From positions 1,364,001-1,428,000 of the forward strand of contig JBBPFI010000001.1 of NCBI GenBank assembly GCA_037974965.1: a stretch of 64,000 bases of DNA. Direction: 5' to 3'. Below the pieces are notes generated by a model. The model was not told where the DNA came from. It saw only the letters and a program-made list of their open reading frames with translations, and searched no databases. Positions 25,462 through 37,785 of the stretch are shown piece by piece. The translations under genes and the position numbers were made by a program. The stretch is from Dacryopinax spathularia. Its lineage: Eukaryota > Basidiomycota > Dacrymycetes > Dacrymycetales > Dacrymycetaceae. Positions within the stretch are counted from its first letter, which is position 1. Each line of letters starts with the position of its first letter.

Positions 25462-25829
25462 CACTGCTCACCCGCTCCAGAATCGGGACTTCTCAGTCGT
25501 GCCATCCAGCGAAATAGGTAATTGATCCGAGCAATGCGCACATGTGCTGTTATAGCAGGCTGAAGGGAGCTTAGTGCGAGATTGTACAGTGAACGAATGT
25601 ATTACGACGATTCTAGTGTGTATGATTTGTGAGGTGTGACTAAACACGAGGGAAAACGATCAGTGCAAAGATTGTACAACCATGACGAACGCATGTCGAA
25701 GAAAAAGACGCAGAGCCAGAAACTATTTGGTAAACCCTCAAAAACGCGGGGTAAAGATCGCGAGCCGGCATAAAACGAGAAGAATAGAACGGAGAAGAGG
25801 AGTGTTCATAAGGGCAGGCGGGGTGGGCC
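25462..25829. other. Convergent intergenic region
   Basis: About 370 bp hold the 3' flanks of the NDUFA9-like gene and KAP120. It is AT-rich in parts, consistent with 3' UTRs. No gene is seen. Confidence 0.55.
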
Positions 25830-28800
25830 TCAGCCGACGATCCCGAGGTACCGATAGAGCTGGCTGGTGACGAGCGGGTTCGCGTTGATTATATATGTGC
25901 TCTGGAACACGCTTGGGCCGCCCGGGCACGCTTGGGCGGCGTGGTCGAGTTGCTGTTTGATGAATGGGCCGAGGCGCTCGGTCGTCACTGGGTCTGTTGC
26001 GTTCAGCTGTGCAACGGTGTCAGCAGGTGCCGGATAAGGCGGAGGCGCGAGGAGGAGGACGTACGTGATCCCGCCTGGCTTGCTCGAGCGTGCCTTCGCA
26101 ACCTTCGGGCATGTCGATGCAAGCCCATTCACGGCCGCCTTCGCGGATGTACAAGGGGTGTTGCCTGTTGCAGCTGTGTTAGACGTACCATGTTACCGAA
26201 CGAGCGGGACTTACACGTCGAGCTCATCGTTCTTCCATGCTTCCTCAAGCTCGCCAAGAACGCTCAACCAGATGTCGTAGATGTCGCCGGTCAAGCGCCT
26301 GAGGATGACGGGCTGCCCAGTTGCGACGAGGCATGCGGTACCCATTGCCAGCAGCTTGCGGTTGTTCGCCTCGGAAACAGTGTCAAACTGCACGCAGCGT
26401 TAGTATCAGGACAAAGGACACCGAAGGGGAGCTCGCCTTCTCCCACCACTGTTTCAGGAGGTCATCATACAGCTGCTCAGTGCTCATGTGGTGCTCATTA
26501 GCAGACGCTTCCATCAGCATCGAGAACGCGTTTGTGTTCACCAGTGCCAAGCGAGCAAGAAGGAAGAGGTACTGATTCAAGATAGCAGCTTTCGCCTGGA
26601 TCACGTGTGAGTAAATGGTCGAAGCGCGGAAGTTGTCACAACCTCTACCTTGCTGGCTAGGAAGTCCTGTAGGATGTTCCAGAAGAAGCCAGTTGTATGA
26701 AGTGATCCGGCCCAGAGGTCGGGGGGAGCGACGCGGATCATCAGTTGTACGGTCAGGACCAGGTCTTTGACATTCGTCTGGATGGCCGTCTTGAACACCT
26801 TGTTGAAGCTCTCAATGATGCCGAGACCACTTGTCTATGAACGTGAAAATCACTGTTAGAACATAGAGAGCAGCGGATGAGTACAACGAACCTGAAGAAC
26901 GCTCACAGCGTCCACTAGGAGATAAGCGTCGAGAACATGAAGGATTCGGCCGAGCAAGTCCAGATTATCGAGCAGCAGGTTCTGCAATAACGGGAGGAGT
27001 TCCAGCAGGTTTGGCGGAGAGCCTTGTGGATCCCTGAGAGAGTTGGTCCATCTCAGCGCATGGACCCAAAGGTCCAAAGCGTCTTCGTCGAGCTGAGCTG
27101 CGGCCTAAAGATGACCAAAAGTCAGCTAACACCCTGAGGGCAGCTCGCAGCCCTTAGCGTACACCAGGCTGGAAGCCCATCTGAATGAGAGGGACCACAA
27201 TAGGCCAAAGATACATGGAGTTGGCCTTAGTAGCCTGGCCATAGCGTATCAGTGGTGGAAATTGCCAATCACGTGAAAAAACGAACCCCAACAAGTTTCG
27301 TTGCGATGGTGATGAGGTCCGCTTTGAGCAGGCTGTTCTGCTCTTCATCGGCGCTCGCCCCTGATAACTCAACTCAAGGCTATGACAAGTTTTGATGCAG
27401 ATAGACTTACACATAGATGGGATCGTATCACACAACTCCTTCGCATAGTTCATGATCTGGCAAATTCCATCAGAAGTCGCCGAAATGATGTGAAAGCTAC
27501 CCATACCAGATCATCGGCACATTCAATCACGATCGCAAGCGTCCTCGTTGCATATCGCTTGCTCTCCATGTTGTCGCACTCATTGAATAGGTTGACAAGG
27601 CCAGCAAGGATATCCCGCAGGTACGGCGCGAAGATCTCCTTGTTGAAGCCCAACGTCTGCACCTCTGGCTGAGTCATATCGAATATGCGTGTGCCTCGTT
27701 TGCTCACATCGGTGCACTGCCGAATGGAACCAGCCGCCGTAAGCCGCACAATGATGGAAGCAGTCTGGTCTTGGAGAAGTTGGAGAAGGATTTGCCAGAC
27801 TAGAGGCGTTGGAGCAGGGACAGCGTCCTCGTAGATCCATTTGCCGATGATGACAGCGATCGCACGCTTAATCACGCTATATCTATGCGGGAGTTCAGAA
27901 AGTGCACCGTGGCAGGAAGCAAAATGACATACGCAGGATCAGTAACTTGAACATCTGCCACGAAGCTTCCAAGCATCTCTTCAAAGTTCACATGTTCCTT
28001 GAGTTGATGAACAGAGCGGTTGATAGCGCAGTAGACAGACTCCTTGTGCAGGATTGTCGGAAGATCCGTATTGTGGTTCGATGCGACTTGCTGATACAAG
28101 CGCAGCAACTCGGGCTTGGCCACATCGGCAAAGTTGGAGACGAAGATCATCAGGACTCGCTCAGCACTTCCCTGCAAATGATGGTCAAGCACCAGCTGCA
28201 GCGTGGAGGTCACCGCATACCCTCAGCTCATATTCCCATTGCTCGGATTCCCCTTCTTGCGCGATAAACCACTCTTCCGGCCCCGTTTCCCACTTCTGGA
28301 GGTCTTCCGGCCGGAGGGGTATCAGCTGATTGATGAGCAAGTCTATAGACTTTAGGACGTTGGCGGCTCCGAGGATCTCTGCGAAACATGAATTGGCCGT
28401 ACACTATCAATAGCGCATATACGTACCTCGCAACTCCGGAGAGATCGGGGAAGTGGGGGAAGCGAGCAGCTCTTGGAGGTTTTCGACCTTGTGGCGTTTC
28501 GCCAGGAGAGACCAATCTTGCATGAATTCTCGGAAGAGGAAAAGTGCTTGTACAAGGAGACGAAGGGGATATAGTGCGAAGGGTGAATCTGCAATGATTT
28601 AGCTGATGTGCTAAGCGCGGCCAGGTTGACATACCGATTACAGTGGGTAGTTGAGCGGCATTCGTGACTAGAGTCCAGTAAAAAGTGATTAATGATGGAG
28701 CAGATGGGTGGAGAACGAAAGCATCGCGCTTGAGCTGGCACAGGCGGCGGAAGACCTTGCCAAAGACCATGACATGGCGAGTAAGGAGCGTTAGAGTGTC

Positions 28801-29987
28801 CGCCACAGCAGGGTTGCTGCAGTGCGTGTTGTTGGGACCGACCAGAATGGGAGGTGTAGTGTGAGCAACAGCCGAGATGAGGTGCATTCGCATATTGCAG
28901 AGAACTTGGAATTGCTCGACTGAAATGCGCATAGCTTCTGCGAGCTGCAAAACCGAGATGAGTATTCTGCATATCTGGCACGGACATTGCTACACTCACC
29001 CTGTCCTCCCAGCCCGCGTTCTGTGCGGCTGGACGATTCCATCTCCAGACGAAGATCTTCGAATAGCCCTTGAAAGCCAGATGCGCAATTTCCAGATCGC
29101 TGGCAAGTACCGGGTTGGCAAGATTGGACGGCTCGAGCTGTGTGCGGAAGTAGGAAGAAAATTGGCTCCATAGATCCATGAACGGCTGGAAAAGGCTGTT
29201 CGTCATATCTTCCATGATCTTGATCTGGCTCGGAAGCTTCATTGACGAGAACTCCTTGATGACTCCGTGCAGGGCTCGAAGCGATCGGCGTAGAATAAGG
29301 GTAGCATGAGGATCGGCCGCACCAGACGTTGAGCGAGCACTGGTGCTATTGCTGATCAGTTGGATCAAGTCGCTGACGAGAGTCGGCCTGGGACCAGTCA
29401 GCATATATGCTGCGCGGGGCAAGTCGGGGCATAGCGTACCATTTGTTCGGAAAGTCGAAACGTGCTATCTTTGTGAGCACTATGGCGTTCAGCTTGAAGA
29501 GCTGGATACGCATCAGCATATATGTATGTATGCATGGGATGGGACGCACCGAATCCACTGGCTCGTCCATGAAGGTCATCGCCAACTGGCGACATTCCGT
29601 CCGTTGCTGGTCGGTGAGCAGCCTTTGCCACGATCAGCTGACGAAATGCCTCTGTGAATTGCGCACTCACACTCGACTCCTCCAGTGCGCAGTCAACTCA
29701 TTCTTCAACCTGATCATGGCGATCTCCCGAACTGGCAAAGGTACGCTCTTCTCCGCGCCAATCTGATACATGGCATGGAATGCGCCGGGCTCCTTCTCAA
29801 GCTTGGGCAGCCTTTCGGAAGCCGGCATCATGCGGCCTGGATCCTGAGAACAGGCATCAGAGAGGACCTGATAGAGATCCTGCTGAAGGTTGGGATTGCC
29901 GGAGACTTCCATTGGTGTGAACTTTGGTAATTGGGGAGGTGGTGCTCTGCCCGGTGAGACGTTGATGTGAGAGAGGGGATTATCCAT
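25830..29987 (-). CDS. KAP120: Karyopherin-beta, KAP120/importin-11 type
   Basis: A nuclear import receptor of the importin-beta superfamily, about 1094 residues. Eighteen exons all keep phase: 29671-29987, 29550-29622, 29440-29501, 29000-29387, 28635-28944, 28427-28588, 28221-28378, 27933-28171, 27507-27882, 27411-27456, 27287-27360, 27163-27234, 26892-27104, 26649-26834, 26437-26595, 26215-26387, 26065-26164, 25830-26006. The N-terminus has the importin-beta N domain (QIGAEKSVPLPVREIAMIRLKNE written here in part: VPLPVREIAMIRLKNELTAHW), followed by IARFDFPNKWP, a Ran-binding-region signature. The rest is HEAT-repeat sequence. Fifteen or more introns are 46-58 nt. The intron after exon 15 begins with GC rather than GT. 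In yeast KAP120 serves ribosome-biogenesis cargo. Confidence 0.88.
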
Positions 29988-30435
29988 TGTGGCGGGGGCA
30001 GAACGCCTCTTATATGCGCCTGATCAGCGCCCTCAATAAGCAAGGAAAACCTGTCCAGAATTGTGGCGAGAGGTGCCAGTGATGGTCGTCGTCGCCTTCG
30101 ACCCACACCTGGCCGCCGTCTTTTTCTCAATTGGTTACGCCGAGTAACATCGGTCCGGCATAGGGTCCCCGATATTAGAACGGAACCATTACTGCCTGTG
30201 ATCATGTCGTCAGACGCGTTCGACGCGTCTTCTTCTTCTCCTCCCTTCCCCGTCTCCGTGTTGACCTTCACCCGCGGCTCTCATCCCGCTTTCTTTGACC
30301 TTTTCTAGTCTGGCTCTCCTGGGCCATGTTCGACTGCGATACCACATACCCTGCTTGACTCACTCTGTCTTGGCTCGCCATTCCCTCACATTCGCTACAG
30401 TTCGACGTCTGTCCTATGTCCCTCCTTGGGAAAGG
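29988..30435. promoter_or_regulatory. Divergent promoter region, KAP120 / SLX4
   Basis: About 450 bp between divergent start codons. T- and C-rich tracts lie near the SLX4 side. No factor site is assigned. Confidence 0.45.
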
Positions 30436-32544
30436 ATGCATAATCTCGCTCCGCGGCGGACCCCTATTTTCCTAAACGAGAAGGAAAACATGGCTCCTAT
30501 CATCACTGCGTCAAACGCCAAGGATGCTCCTTCTGACGAACTAATCGAGGACTCTGAACCAGAGAGAGAGGAGCGTCGGCGAAAGCTGAAGGCGGTCCGG
30601 AAGGCTGCCGAGTCTGCCAAATCGCCTGTGCTAGCTGACGTGCCTGTCAATAAAACAAGTCGACCTGAATCGGCTTCCGAAATCGATGGTCGGTAGATCT
30701 TCCTTATATGTATCGTCTCATATCTCAATAGGAATCCCACAGAATGTCCCATGATATTGGACGACCCCTCCCCTTCTGTAGTGCTGCATATAGTCGAAGA
30801 TCTGTCAGCATCGACCACCACCCTACCTTCGCTTGATGCCATCCTCCCACCTGATCTTCCCGATCCATCCCCTGCCACCCTGCCTTCCGCCAACGGCGGC
30901 GGTGGCGGAGCGGGCGAAGACAGTGTCGTCGTCATTGAGCCAGAACGCGCCCTAGATCTTGCACAATTTGCGTACAAAGCACCCTCCGGCCTGAGCATCG
31001 GTCGCGCCATATCTCCTATCTCCGTGACTTCTTCGGCATCTTCTATTGCTTCGATACAGGCACAATCGCTCTCTACATTAGCAACATCTTCGAAACGGTT
31101 ACAATGTCCCTTACCAGAGGCGGCGTTGAAGAAGATCAGCAAATGCCCGTGTTGCGATCTCGCATGGACAACACGGAAGTCCACTGAAGCAAAATGGGAA
31201 CATATCGCAAGGTGTGCGAAGAAGAACGCCTATTCCGCCGAGACATTGCAGACGAAGTTGGAGCAGCAGCTTGAGTCATCTGCTGCTGCGGATGCGGAAG
31301 CTAAGCCGAAGAAACGGAAAGCCAAAGCTGTCACTGAGAAGGAGGAGCCGCCTAAACCGGACACCCTTCTAGAACGGGTTGCTCATCAAGCCGATCCTCC
31401 GAGACGCACAAAGAAGCAACAAGTTCCCGCTACCGTCCAGAGCATACCAGAAGCTCAGCAACTCATCGCCGAGAAGGCTCGGAATATCCTGGAGGAAGAG
31501 ATCGTTCCTCTTGCGCCAAGCATACCCATTCCGGAACTAGAGCTACAAGCGAATATGCCACCGATGACTCAAGCATTTGTACCGAGCAAGTTCGGCGGTG
31601 GAGCGCGCAGAGCACTTCTGGCGGGTGACGCACCTCTGAGCAAGCCCGCATCAGCGAGCGTCAGTAAATTCTTCCTGCGTCAACTCGGTTCTGAAACTTT
31701 GCAGGTCCCCGTCTCTGATCCGCCCTCCGTTAACCCTATCTCCATCCCTGTAAGCAGTGTAAAAGACCGTCCGACCCCTACAGCCCAGGACGGTCAAGCA
31801 AACGTTTCTGCCACTACTCTTGATCTCGCCTCGACACCTACTACCGCTTCCCGGAAGAGACGCAATCCATCGCCCAAGAAACGACTGTCATTGCGCCAGA
31901 TCGTGAGGCAGGGAGAGAGCCTCCAGGACAGCGACAGTGATAGTGCGTCGTCACAAGACAACGAATGGGAAGATGAGGGAAATTGGGGTGCAGACGCGGT
32001 GTTGCAATGGGATGGAGAGGCGAGTGACGGGTCTGCTTCGTCTTCGTCTGTCGCCCTGTCCAAAGTGGTTGGGAAGACGAAGAGCAAGGCCAAGGGCAAG
32101 GAGAAGGCCGCCGAATTGGTTGACGAAATAGTGGAGAAACAGCCAAGGAAGCGCAGGCGAAAGAAGAAAGATGCTGCGGAAGAAGAGAAAGCACCGAAAA
32201 TGACTGAAGAGGAAACCGTTGAGATGGTTGAGAGGGAGCTGAGGGCGATGATCGAGGAAGACGAGGAGCTCTATCTCCGAATACTGCGATACGAAGTAGG
32301 AGGCTTTCGTTGTCTTCAGAGGCTCAAGCTGATGTGATATATGCAGCCTATAAAATTTGACTATTTGCTGAAGCGCGCTCTTGATCGTGGATTACCGGAG
32401 AGGAAACTGAAGTATCGGCTGCGGATCTTCCTAGATAAGCAGGTTAGCATCCTTTGGCGATCTCTCCTCACAGCATTGCTAACAGGTCGCTAGTGTATCA
32501 ACTTTTACACCGCTGAACCCACTGGGCCGCGCAGACGCCACTGA
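30436..32544 (+). CDS. SLX4: SLX4, structure-specific endonuclease scaffold
   Basis: SLX4 holds nucleases such as SLX1 and MUS81/XPF for resolving branched DNA. Exons 30436-30688, 30743-32295, 32347-32442 and 32494-32544 give about 650 residues. The C-terminus is the family signature: LYLRILRYE joins PIKFDYLLKRALDRGLP and ends in LRIFLDKQCINFY, the SLX1-binding SAP-like region, which exists only after the third intron is removed. Near residue 219 a C-x2-C-x15-H-x3-C zinc finger (CPCCDLAW ... HIARC) resembles the UBZ4 ubiquitin-binding fingers of animal SLX4. The middle is disordered, with Ser/Asp-rich and Lys-rich blocks. An ATG at 30490 is an alternative start. It converges on the BRCT gene. 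Confidence 0.85.
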
Positions 32545-32698
32545 GGCTAACACGTGCTTGAACACCGACATTTGTATACTATCCTGCATTTGTTTATTCG
32601 CCATGTACTAGTCATTCCAGTACAACAACATGTAGTCCTTGTGATGATGATGCGGGTATCCTTGGAGTAAATGACGGGTGAGTTGGGAAAAAGTATCA

Positions 32699-33627
32699 TT
32701 AATCCTCAGTCAGATCAACAGCGAAATTCTCCTTGCTCGCAAACGCCACCAGCGAGGCTTGCAGCTTGTTCTCCACGATATTGTACTTCCACTCCGGCTG
32801 TCTCTTCCCTTGCTTGACGCTATCCATGATCCATTCTGGCGTGACGATGTGCACCTTCCGGCCGTTCGAGTTGAGATGCTTCTCGGTCTTCGACCCACTT
32901 AAAGGCATGCTCGTAATAACGTGGGTCGTGTCACCGCCAGCGATGTACCTGCGAGCTTTCTCAGCCTCACAGAATACAACATGCTTCCTCAGACATACCT
33001 GACCTTTCCTCCGCCCAAGCCAACAATCCTCTTAACCTCCAAATCCGTCGTCCCCTTCATATACCCATTCACATAAACCACGCATCCCTTAAAAACATCA
33101 TTCTCCTTCCCTCTCTCCAGCACCTGGTCGCGGAGCTTCGAGTTCCGACTCTTGAAATACAGCTGGCTTCTCCTCCCATCTGCGCGCTGATGCCCAGTAG
33201 CGACCGACGAAGTGGGCTCGCATCGCTCGTAGGCCGTACTGTGCGTTATGGGGTTCTTGTCCGAACTGAGGGTATTGAGGATATGGTTCCTTAACGGTTT
33301 CTGCAAAGGTGCGGCAGACGGTCCAGGTGGGTTGAGCGACGCCGGTTCCTGCGGCTTCGAGCTCCCAGCAGCAGCAGCCCGAACAGGAGCCAAAAGCCTA
33401 AAGAAGCGATAATGAGCACAGTCACGTAGGAGTCACCTCTGAGACACGACGTACTTGTCCGCTCGAGCTTTACCCTGCGCCGCTTCACGACGACGTTCTT
33501 TGTCGGTTTTCGCACCGATAGGAGGAGCGAAGGGGTTGAACCGTAGTGCTTGACGTTTCTCGCCGATGTTGCTGTTGAAGGCGCCGCGTGCGCCGCCGGG
33601 TTTGGTTCGATAGAGGTATTGGTCCAT
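32699..33627 (-). CDS. Small BRCT-domain protein with a Rev1-type BRCT
   Basis: Exons 33455-33627, 32999-33397 and 32699-32948 encode about 273 residues. A single BRCT fold spans roughly residues 165-255: FKGCVVYVNGYMKG, LEVKRIVGLGGGKVRYIAGG, TTHVITSMPL and HIVTPEWIMDSVKQGKR. This pattern (VNGY, GG before the splice, TPEWI) is closest to the N-terminal BRCT of DNA polymerase Rev1, but no polymerase domain follows: the protein stops about 20 residues after the fold. The N-terminal half is basic and looks disordered. It may be a standalone phosphopeptide- or DNA-end-binding repair factor. The stop lies 154 bp from that of SLX4, another genome-maintenance gene. Confidence 0.8.
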
Positions 33628-34128
33628 CGATATACTTGTTGGACTGGATCGAAATTAGGCGAGAGCAGGGAAAAGACCGTGTGTGAAAAGATTAGAGGGA
33701 TGAAACCAGGTTCTAGCAAGGAGAATGTACACCGAGAAACATATACGGGTGGTGAGTGGTGGTGGATGTTGACCACGATCTACATGTGTGCTGGCTGAGC
33801 GTCGTGTGCCACACGGTGTCGGATCGAACTCGACGCGAGCGGCGACTTGACGAGGCGTGTCTGATTTATTTCTCACATAAGCATCTTAGCTAAGCAACGT
33901 CATCGAAAGGCTAAACTGCTTCTCCGAAGACAAGAAACCCTAAGAACTTGAACGTTCTGCTGGCGCGCGAAGCTCATTCACTTACTCTGGTGCTCGGGAA
34001 AGTTCTTGCACAAGTATTCTTGACGGATATCATCGTCCTGCCCTCCTGCGGAGACGATGCACATGCATCTCGGCGGAGGCGAAATCTCACTCATAACCAG
34101 GATTACATAAGGAGCTCTTGCCCTGCTC
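33628..34128. promoter_or_regulatory. Divergent promoter region, BRCT gene / FPGS
   Basis: About 500 bp between divergent start codons. No gene or named site was recognised. Confidence 0.45.
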
Positions 34129-36069
34129 ATGTTTCTTCGTCTCCCATCCCTTGTCAGGCGACACACACCTCGGCTGCTTCTCTTTTCTACCTGCCGATAT
34201 AGGATGTACTCGAGAACCTACGCGGTATGTGGCTTGAGTTGGAGAAAAGTCAAATGGCTTGATGGTCCGGCAGGACGCCGTCGAGAAACTAAATTCATTA
34301 CAATCAAATGCCGCGACGATAGAAGCGATAAGAGCTTCCGGCAAGCCTAATAACGATGCGACCGTTACTGAGATGATCGAGTATCTGAAGCGCATCGGAT
34401 ACCAGGTATGAATGCCATGAGAGAGGTGCTTCTGGGCTCAGGTTCTGATCTCATTTAGCCTGAAGATCTGAACAAACTCAACGTCATTCACATCACGGGA
34501 ACAAAGGGAAAGGGTTCTACGTGCGCTTTCGTTGACTCTCTGCTCCGACACACCAAGCCAAATTGGAAGATCGGTAAGAACGGCCATTCTCCGATGAACT
34601 TCTCGCTCAGCCCCCACAGGTCTGTATACTTCTCCGCATCTGGTTGCCGTGCGGGAACGCATTCGAATCAATGGACTCCCGATCTCGGAAGAAGAGTTCG
34701 CCAAATACTTCTTCGAAGTCTGGGACAGATTGGAGGCCAATCCAGAGGTAGAGCAAGCTTATTCATGATTGATCAAGCTGACCGTTGGAGTAGAGGGCAA
34801 ATCCGGTAACATCGCCCAAGCCAATGTACTTCCGATATATGACCTTGATGGCGTTCCATACTTTCATCTCCCTCGGGGTACGATACAGCTCGCCTCCGTG
34901 TGATTCGATCGCGTACTCATGGGAATCAGGTTGACGCCACCATCCTGGAAGTCGGCATCGGCGGTCTCTACGACTGCACCAACGTAGTTCCCAAACCGCT
35001 CGCCACCGGCGTGGCCTCTCTGGGGATCGACCACGTCTTCATCCTAGGCAACACGATCGGCCAAATCGCCTACCAAAAGGGGGGCATCTTCAAAGAAGGT
35101 GTTCCGGCATTCACAGTCCCCCAACCGGAAGAAGGGATGGAGTCCCTCCAAAAACAAGCCGTGGACCGGAAAGCTTCTTCCCTCACGGTTGTACCCGTTA
35201 TCCCTGAGGTAGCGGAGCTCAAGCTTGGCTTGTCTGGCGTGCATCAGAAACAGAACGCGAGCTTGGCGCTGAATCTTGCTCAGGCTGCTATTGAAGGGAC
35301 TGGGGATAAGGAGACGGATTTGTTGAAGGTTCCGTTGTCGGATGTCGTCAAGACTGCGCTGGAGAAGGCGAAGTGGCCTGGAAGGTGCCAGGAGGTGCCG
35401 GATCCCAGGGACGCGAAGACGAAGTGGTTCCTGGATGGAGCACATACAGTGGAGAGCTTGACCGCTTGCATGCAGTGGTATGCCGATGCTGGTGTCGGCC
35501 TGAGGCAGTAAGGAAGTTCACGCCAGTTCTCTTCTATGAACTGACACAAAGACAGCTCCAAACCGCTGCGAATTCTGATCTTCAACTGCACGAATGGTCG
35601 ATCCGGGCAAACGCTGCTCGGTGCACTTCTTTCGACGGCTGATAGCCAGCTCAAGAAGCTTCAGCGGGCCGATGTAGAGCCCACATTGAAGGACGGATTC
35701 TTCGACCATGTCATCTTCTGCACGAATGTTACGTATACCGACGGGCACTTCAAAGGCGGTGAGTCACACTACCAACGACTGTCTCCCGATTCTGACGCCG
35801 GTGCAGACCTGACATCCAAGGTCCTCACTGAGACAGACCTATCAGCACTCAAGACGCAACACGAGCTCGCCGACGCATGGAAGTCGCTCGTCCCCTCTTT
35901 CCCAGAAGAGAACATCCACATCCTCCCCTCAATCCAGCACGCAGTCGACCTCGCCCGTTCCCTCGAGAGTCCAGAGGGCGAGAAAGACATCGTCGTAGCT
36001 GGCAGTCTGCACCTCGTAGGCGGTGCGATCGAGGTAGCCGGTCTGTCGGAGACGGTGTTTAGCGTTTGA
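34129..36069 (+). CDS. MET7: Folylpolyglutamate synthase (mitochondrial and cytosolic forms likely)
   Basis: Adds glutamate residues to folates with ATP, retaining them in cytosol and mitochondria. Exons 34129-34224, 34274-34405, 34459-34573, 34620-34747, 34821-34877, 34930-35507, 35556-35758 and 35807-36069 keep phase (523 residues). The P-loop is HITGTKGKGSTCAF near residue 88, followed by LYTSPHLVAVRERIRING, DATILEVGIGGLYDCTN and the C-terminal LDGAHT and FNCTNGRSGQTLL. The first ATG (34129) gives an Arg-rich, acid-free leader (MFLRLPSLVRRHTPRLLLF) like a mitochondrial presequence; a second in-frame ATG at 34204 in the same exon would give a cytosolic form of 498 residues. Animal FPGS is known to use this dual-start logic. 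Acceptors before exons 5 and 7 (CCCAAG, AAGACAG) are the weakest. Confidence 0.92.
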
Positions 36070-36322
36070 ACGCTGGTTATGTGGATGGGAATGCGGTTTG
36101 ATGAGGTGATGGGAATGGGCGAGTGGTGAGTGGGCGTCGCGGCATTTCCACATACCCGGGCGACGATCTAGATACCTGAGAGGGCTCAACCCCGTCTCGG
36201 TACATGTTATGAAGCATCTATCCATTAGACTTAGTAATACTGAACCTCGCATTATCATTATCAGGCACGCAAGGCGCGCACCGTCCCAGTCAACCCGATA
36301 TCGCACATGTACAGGTATATGC

Positions 36323-37594
36323 TCATTCCACCGGAGCGGGCGCGACAGCATCCGGATCACCCAAATCCTCTTCATCGCCCTCTCCCTCCCCCTCCTCTGA
36401 ATCATCAACCTTCAACCTCGCCGCGCTCCTCACGACCTCCCCACACCTCAGACACTTCCATCCTTCCTCGCCCTCATCGGCAGCAGCAAGCATCTGCTCC
36501 GCAATACATATGTAGCAGTACGTGTGCCCGCAGCTCGTCACGTAGGGCGTTTGGACGGGATAGGTGGGTACGGACGCGCCGACTATGGCTGATGTGGATG
36601 ATAGCTGATTTGCGAGTGGGTAGGGGAGGTTGGGCAGGGCGGCACGGCGGGCACAGATTGCACATTCGCTTGCTGGTAACGTGGCGTATGGCCCACTTTG
36701 GCTTGTCGTGCTGCTGCTTGACGAGCCATCCTTGTCAAGCAGAGATTTCACAGGTGCGGGTAGGTAGGACGACTTGCGTAATGAAACCAGGTATTGTCGT
36801 ATCCGCCGTCGGAGAGAAACAACATCCACGAGAGGAACAAGAAAAAGGAGGAATTCCTAATACGCCGTGAAGCCACGCCAGGCAAGAGGAGGAGTGGCAA
36901 GACGTACGGTCATAGCGTGCCAGACGATCTGGCGGTTCATATACTCGTAGCTGACGACTCTGTCCATTCTCCTACTCGGCACTAGCCTCAATCCCAGCAA
37001 TCGGTCGGTCAGCGTCCTGTACTTCCCATTCCATAGGAAGCTTGCGAATCCCAGGAGGGCAACAACAGCGTGCGCGTTCTCAGCCGTTGTGAGCCATTCC
37101 CATGCTCTCCGCCTCCGATCCGCTGTCGGCGCATCTGGCCATGCTCGAGAGAGTGCGTAGCCTCGTATTCGTGCGTGCAGGTACGGTATACCCAGCGTCA
37201 ACAACGCATGCAACACCAGCTTCCTCCTTCCTATCCTCGTTTGCTGACCCATCCCCTGCCCCGCCCGAACGTCAACTAGTTTCAACCCCTGCAACGACGC
37301 CCCATAGCTCGCCGCATTATCCCATATCGAGAACTTATACAGTATCAACCGGATCAGCAGCCCCAGCTCGAGGTTGAAGATCCCTCGCCAGGAACTGCGT
37401 ACTCCTTCGAACGCTTTGGCGAGCGGCTCTTGGAGGACTTGGGCGAGCTCTTCGTCCAGGAGTTCGGCGTCGAGTTGCCCGATGCGGGGGATGTGGGATG
37501 GAAAGGAGCGGAAGGAGCCGAGGATGGATTGGATGCCTTGAAGTTTAGGGAAATGGGAGGACCAGGAGGACTCCCAATTTGAGGGGTAGGCCAT
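36323..37594 (-). CDS. PEX2: Peroxin 2, RING ubiquitin ligase of the peroxisomal importer
   Basis: PEX2 forms, with PEX10 and PEX12, the membrane ligase that ubiquitinates the import receptor PEX5. Two exons (36908-37594 and 36323-36856) encode 406 residues. The N-terminal Pex2/Pex12 domain has IGQLDAELLDEEL and several hydrophobic helices (for example LLIRLILYKFSIWDN, VALLGFASFLW). The C-terminal RING begins near residue 291: ECAICARRAALPN, VTSCGHTYCYICIAEQM and WKCLRCGEVV give the expected C3HC4 ligands. The protein ends in an acidic, Pro/Ala tail. The intron (51 nt) restores the membrane region to EFLLFLVPLVD. Confidence 0.92.
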
Positions 37595-37785
37595 GTCCCA
37601 GGACAGAGGTTGACAAGAACGTCGTCGCTGACGAGTGGGGCCTGGTCGAGGACGATCCCTGATAGGTCCCTGCCGGCGAATAACCGGTCTGAGACATCCT
37701 GCTAACTAACCATTGCTGCGTGCATAATGATGCTTCAGAATGTCCAATTCATTTCACTAAATCACCCCCCTACACTAACAGCAGC

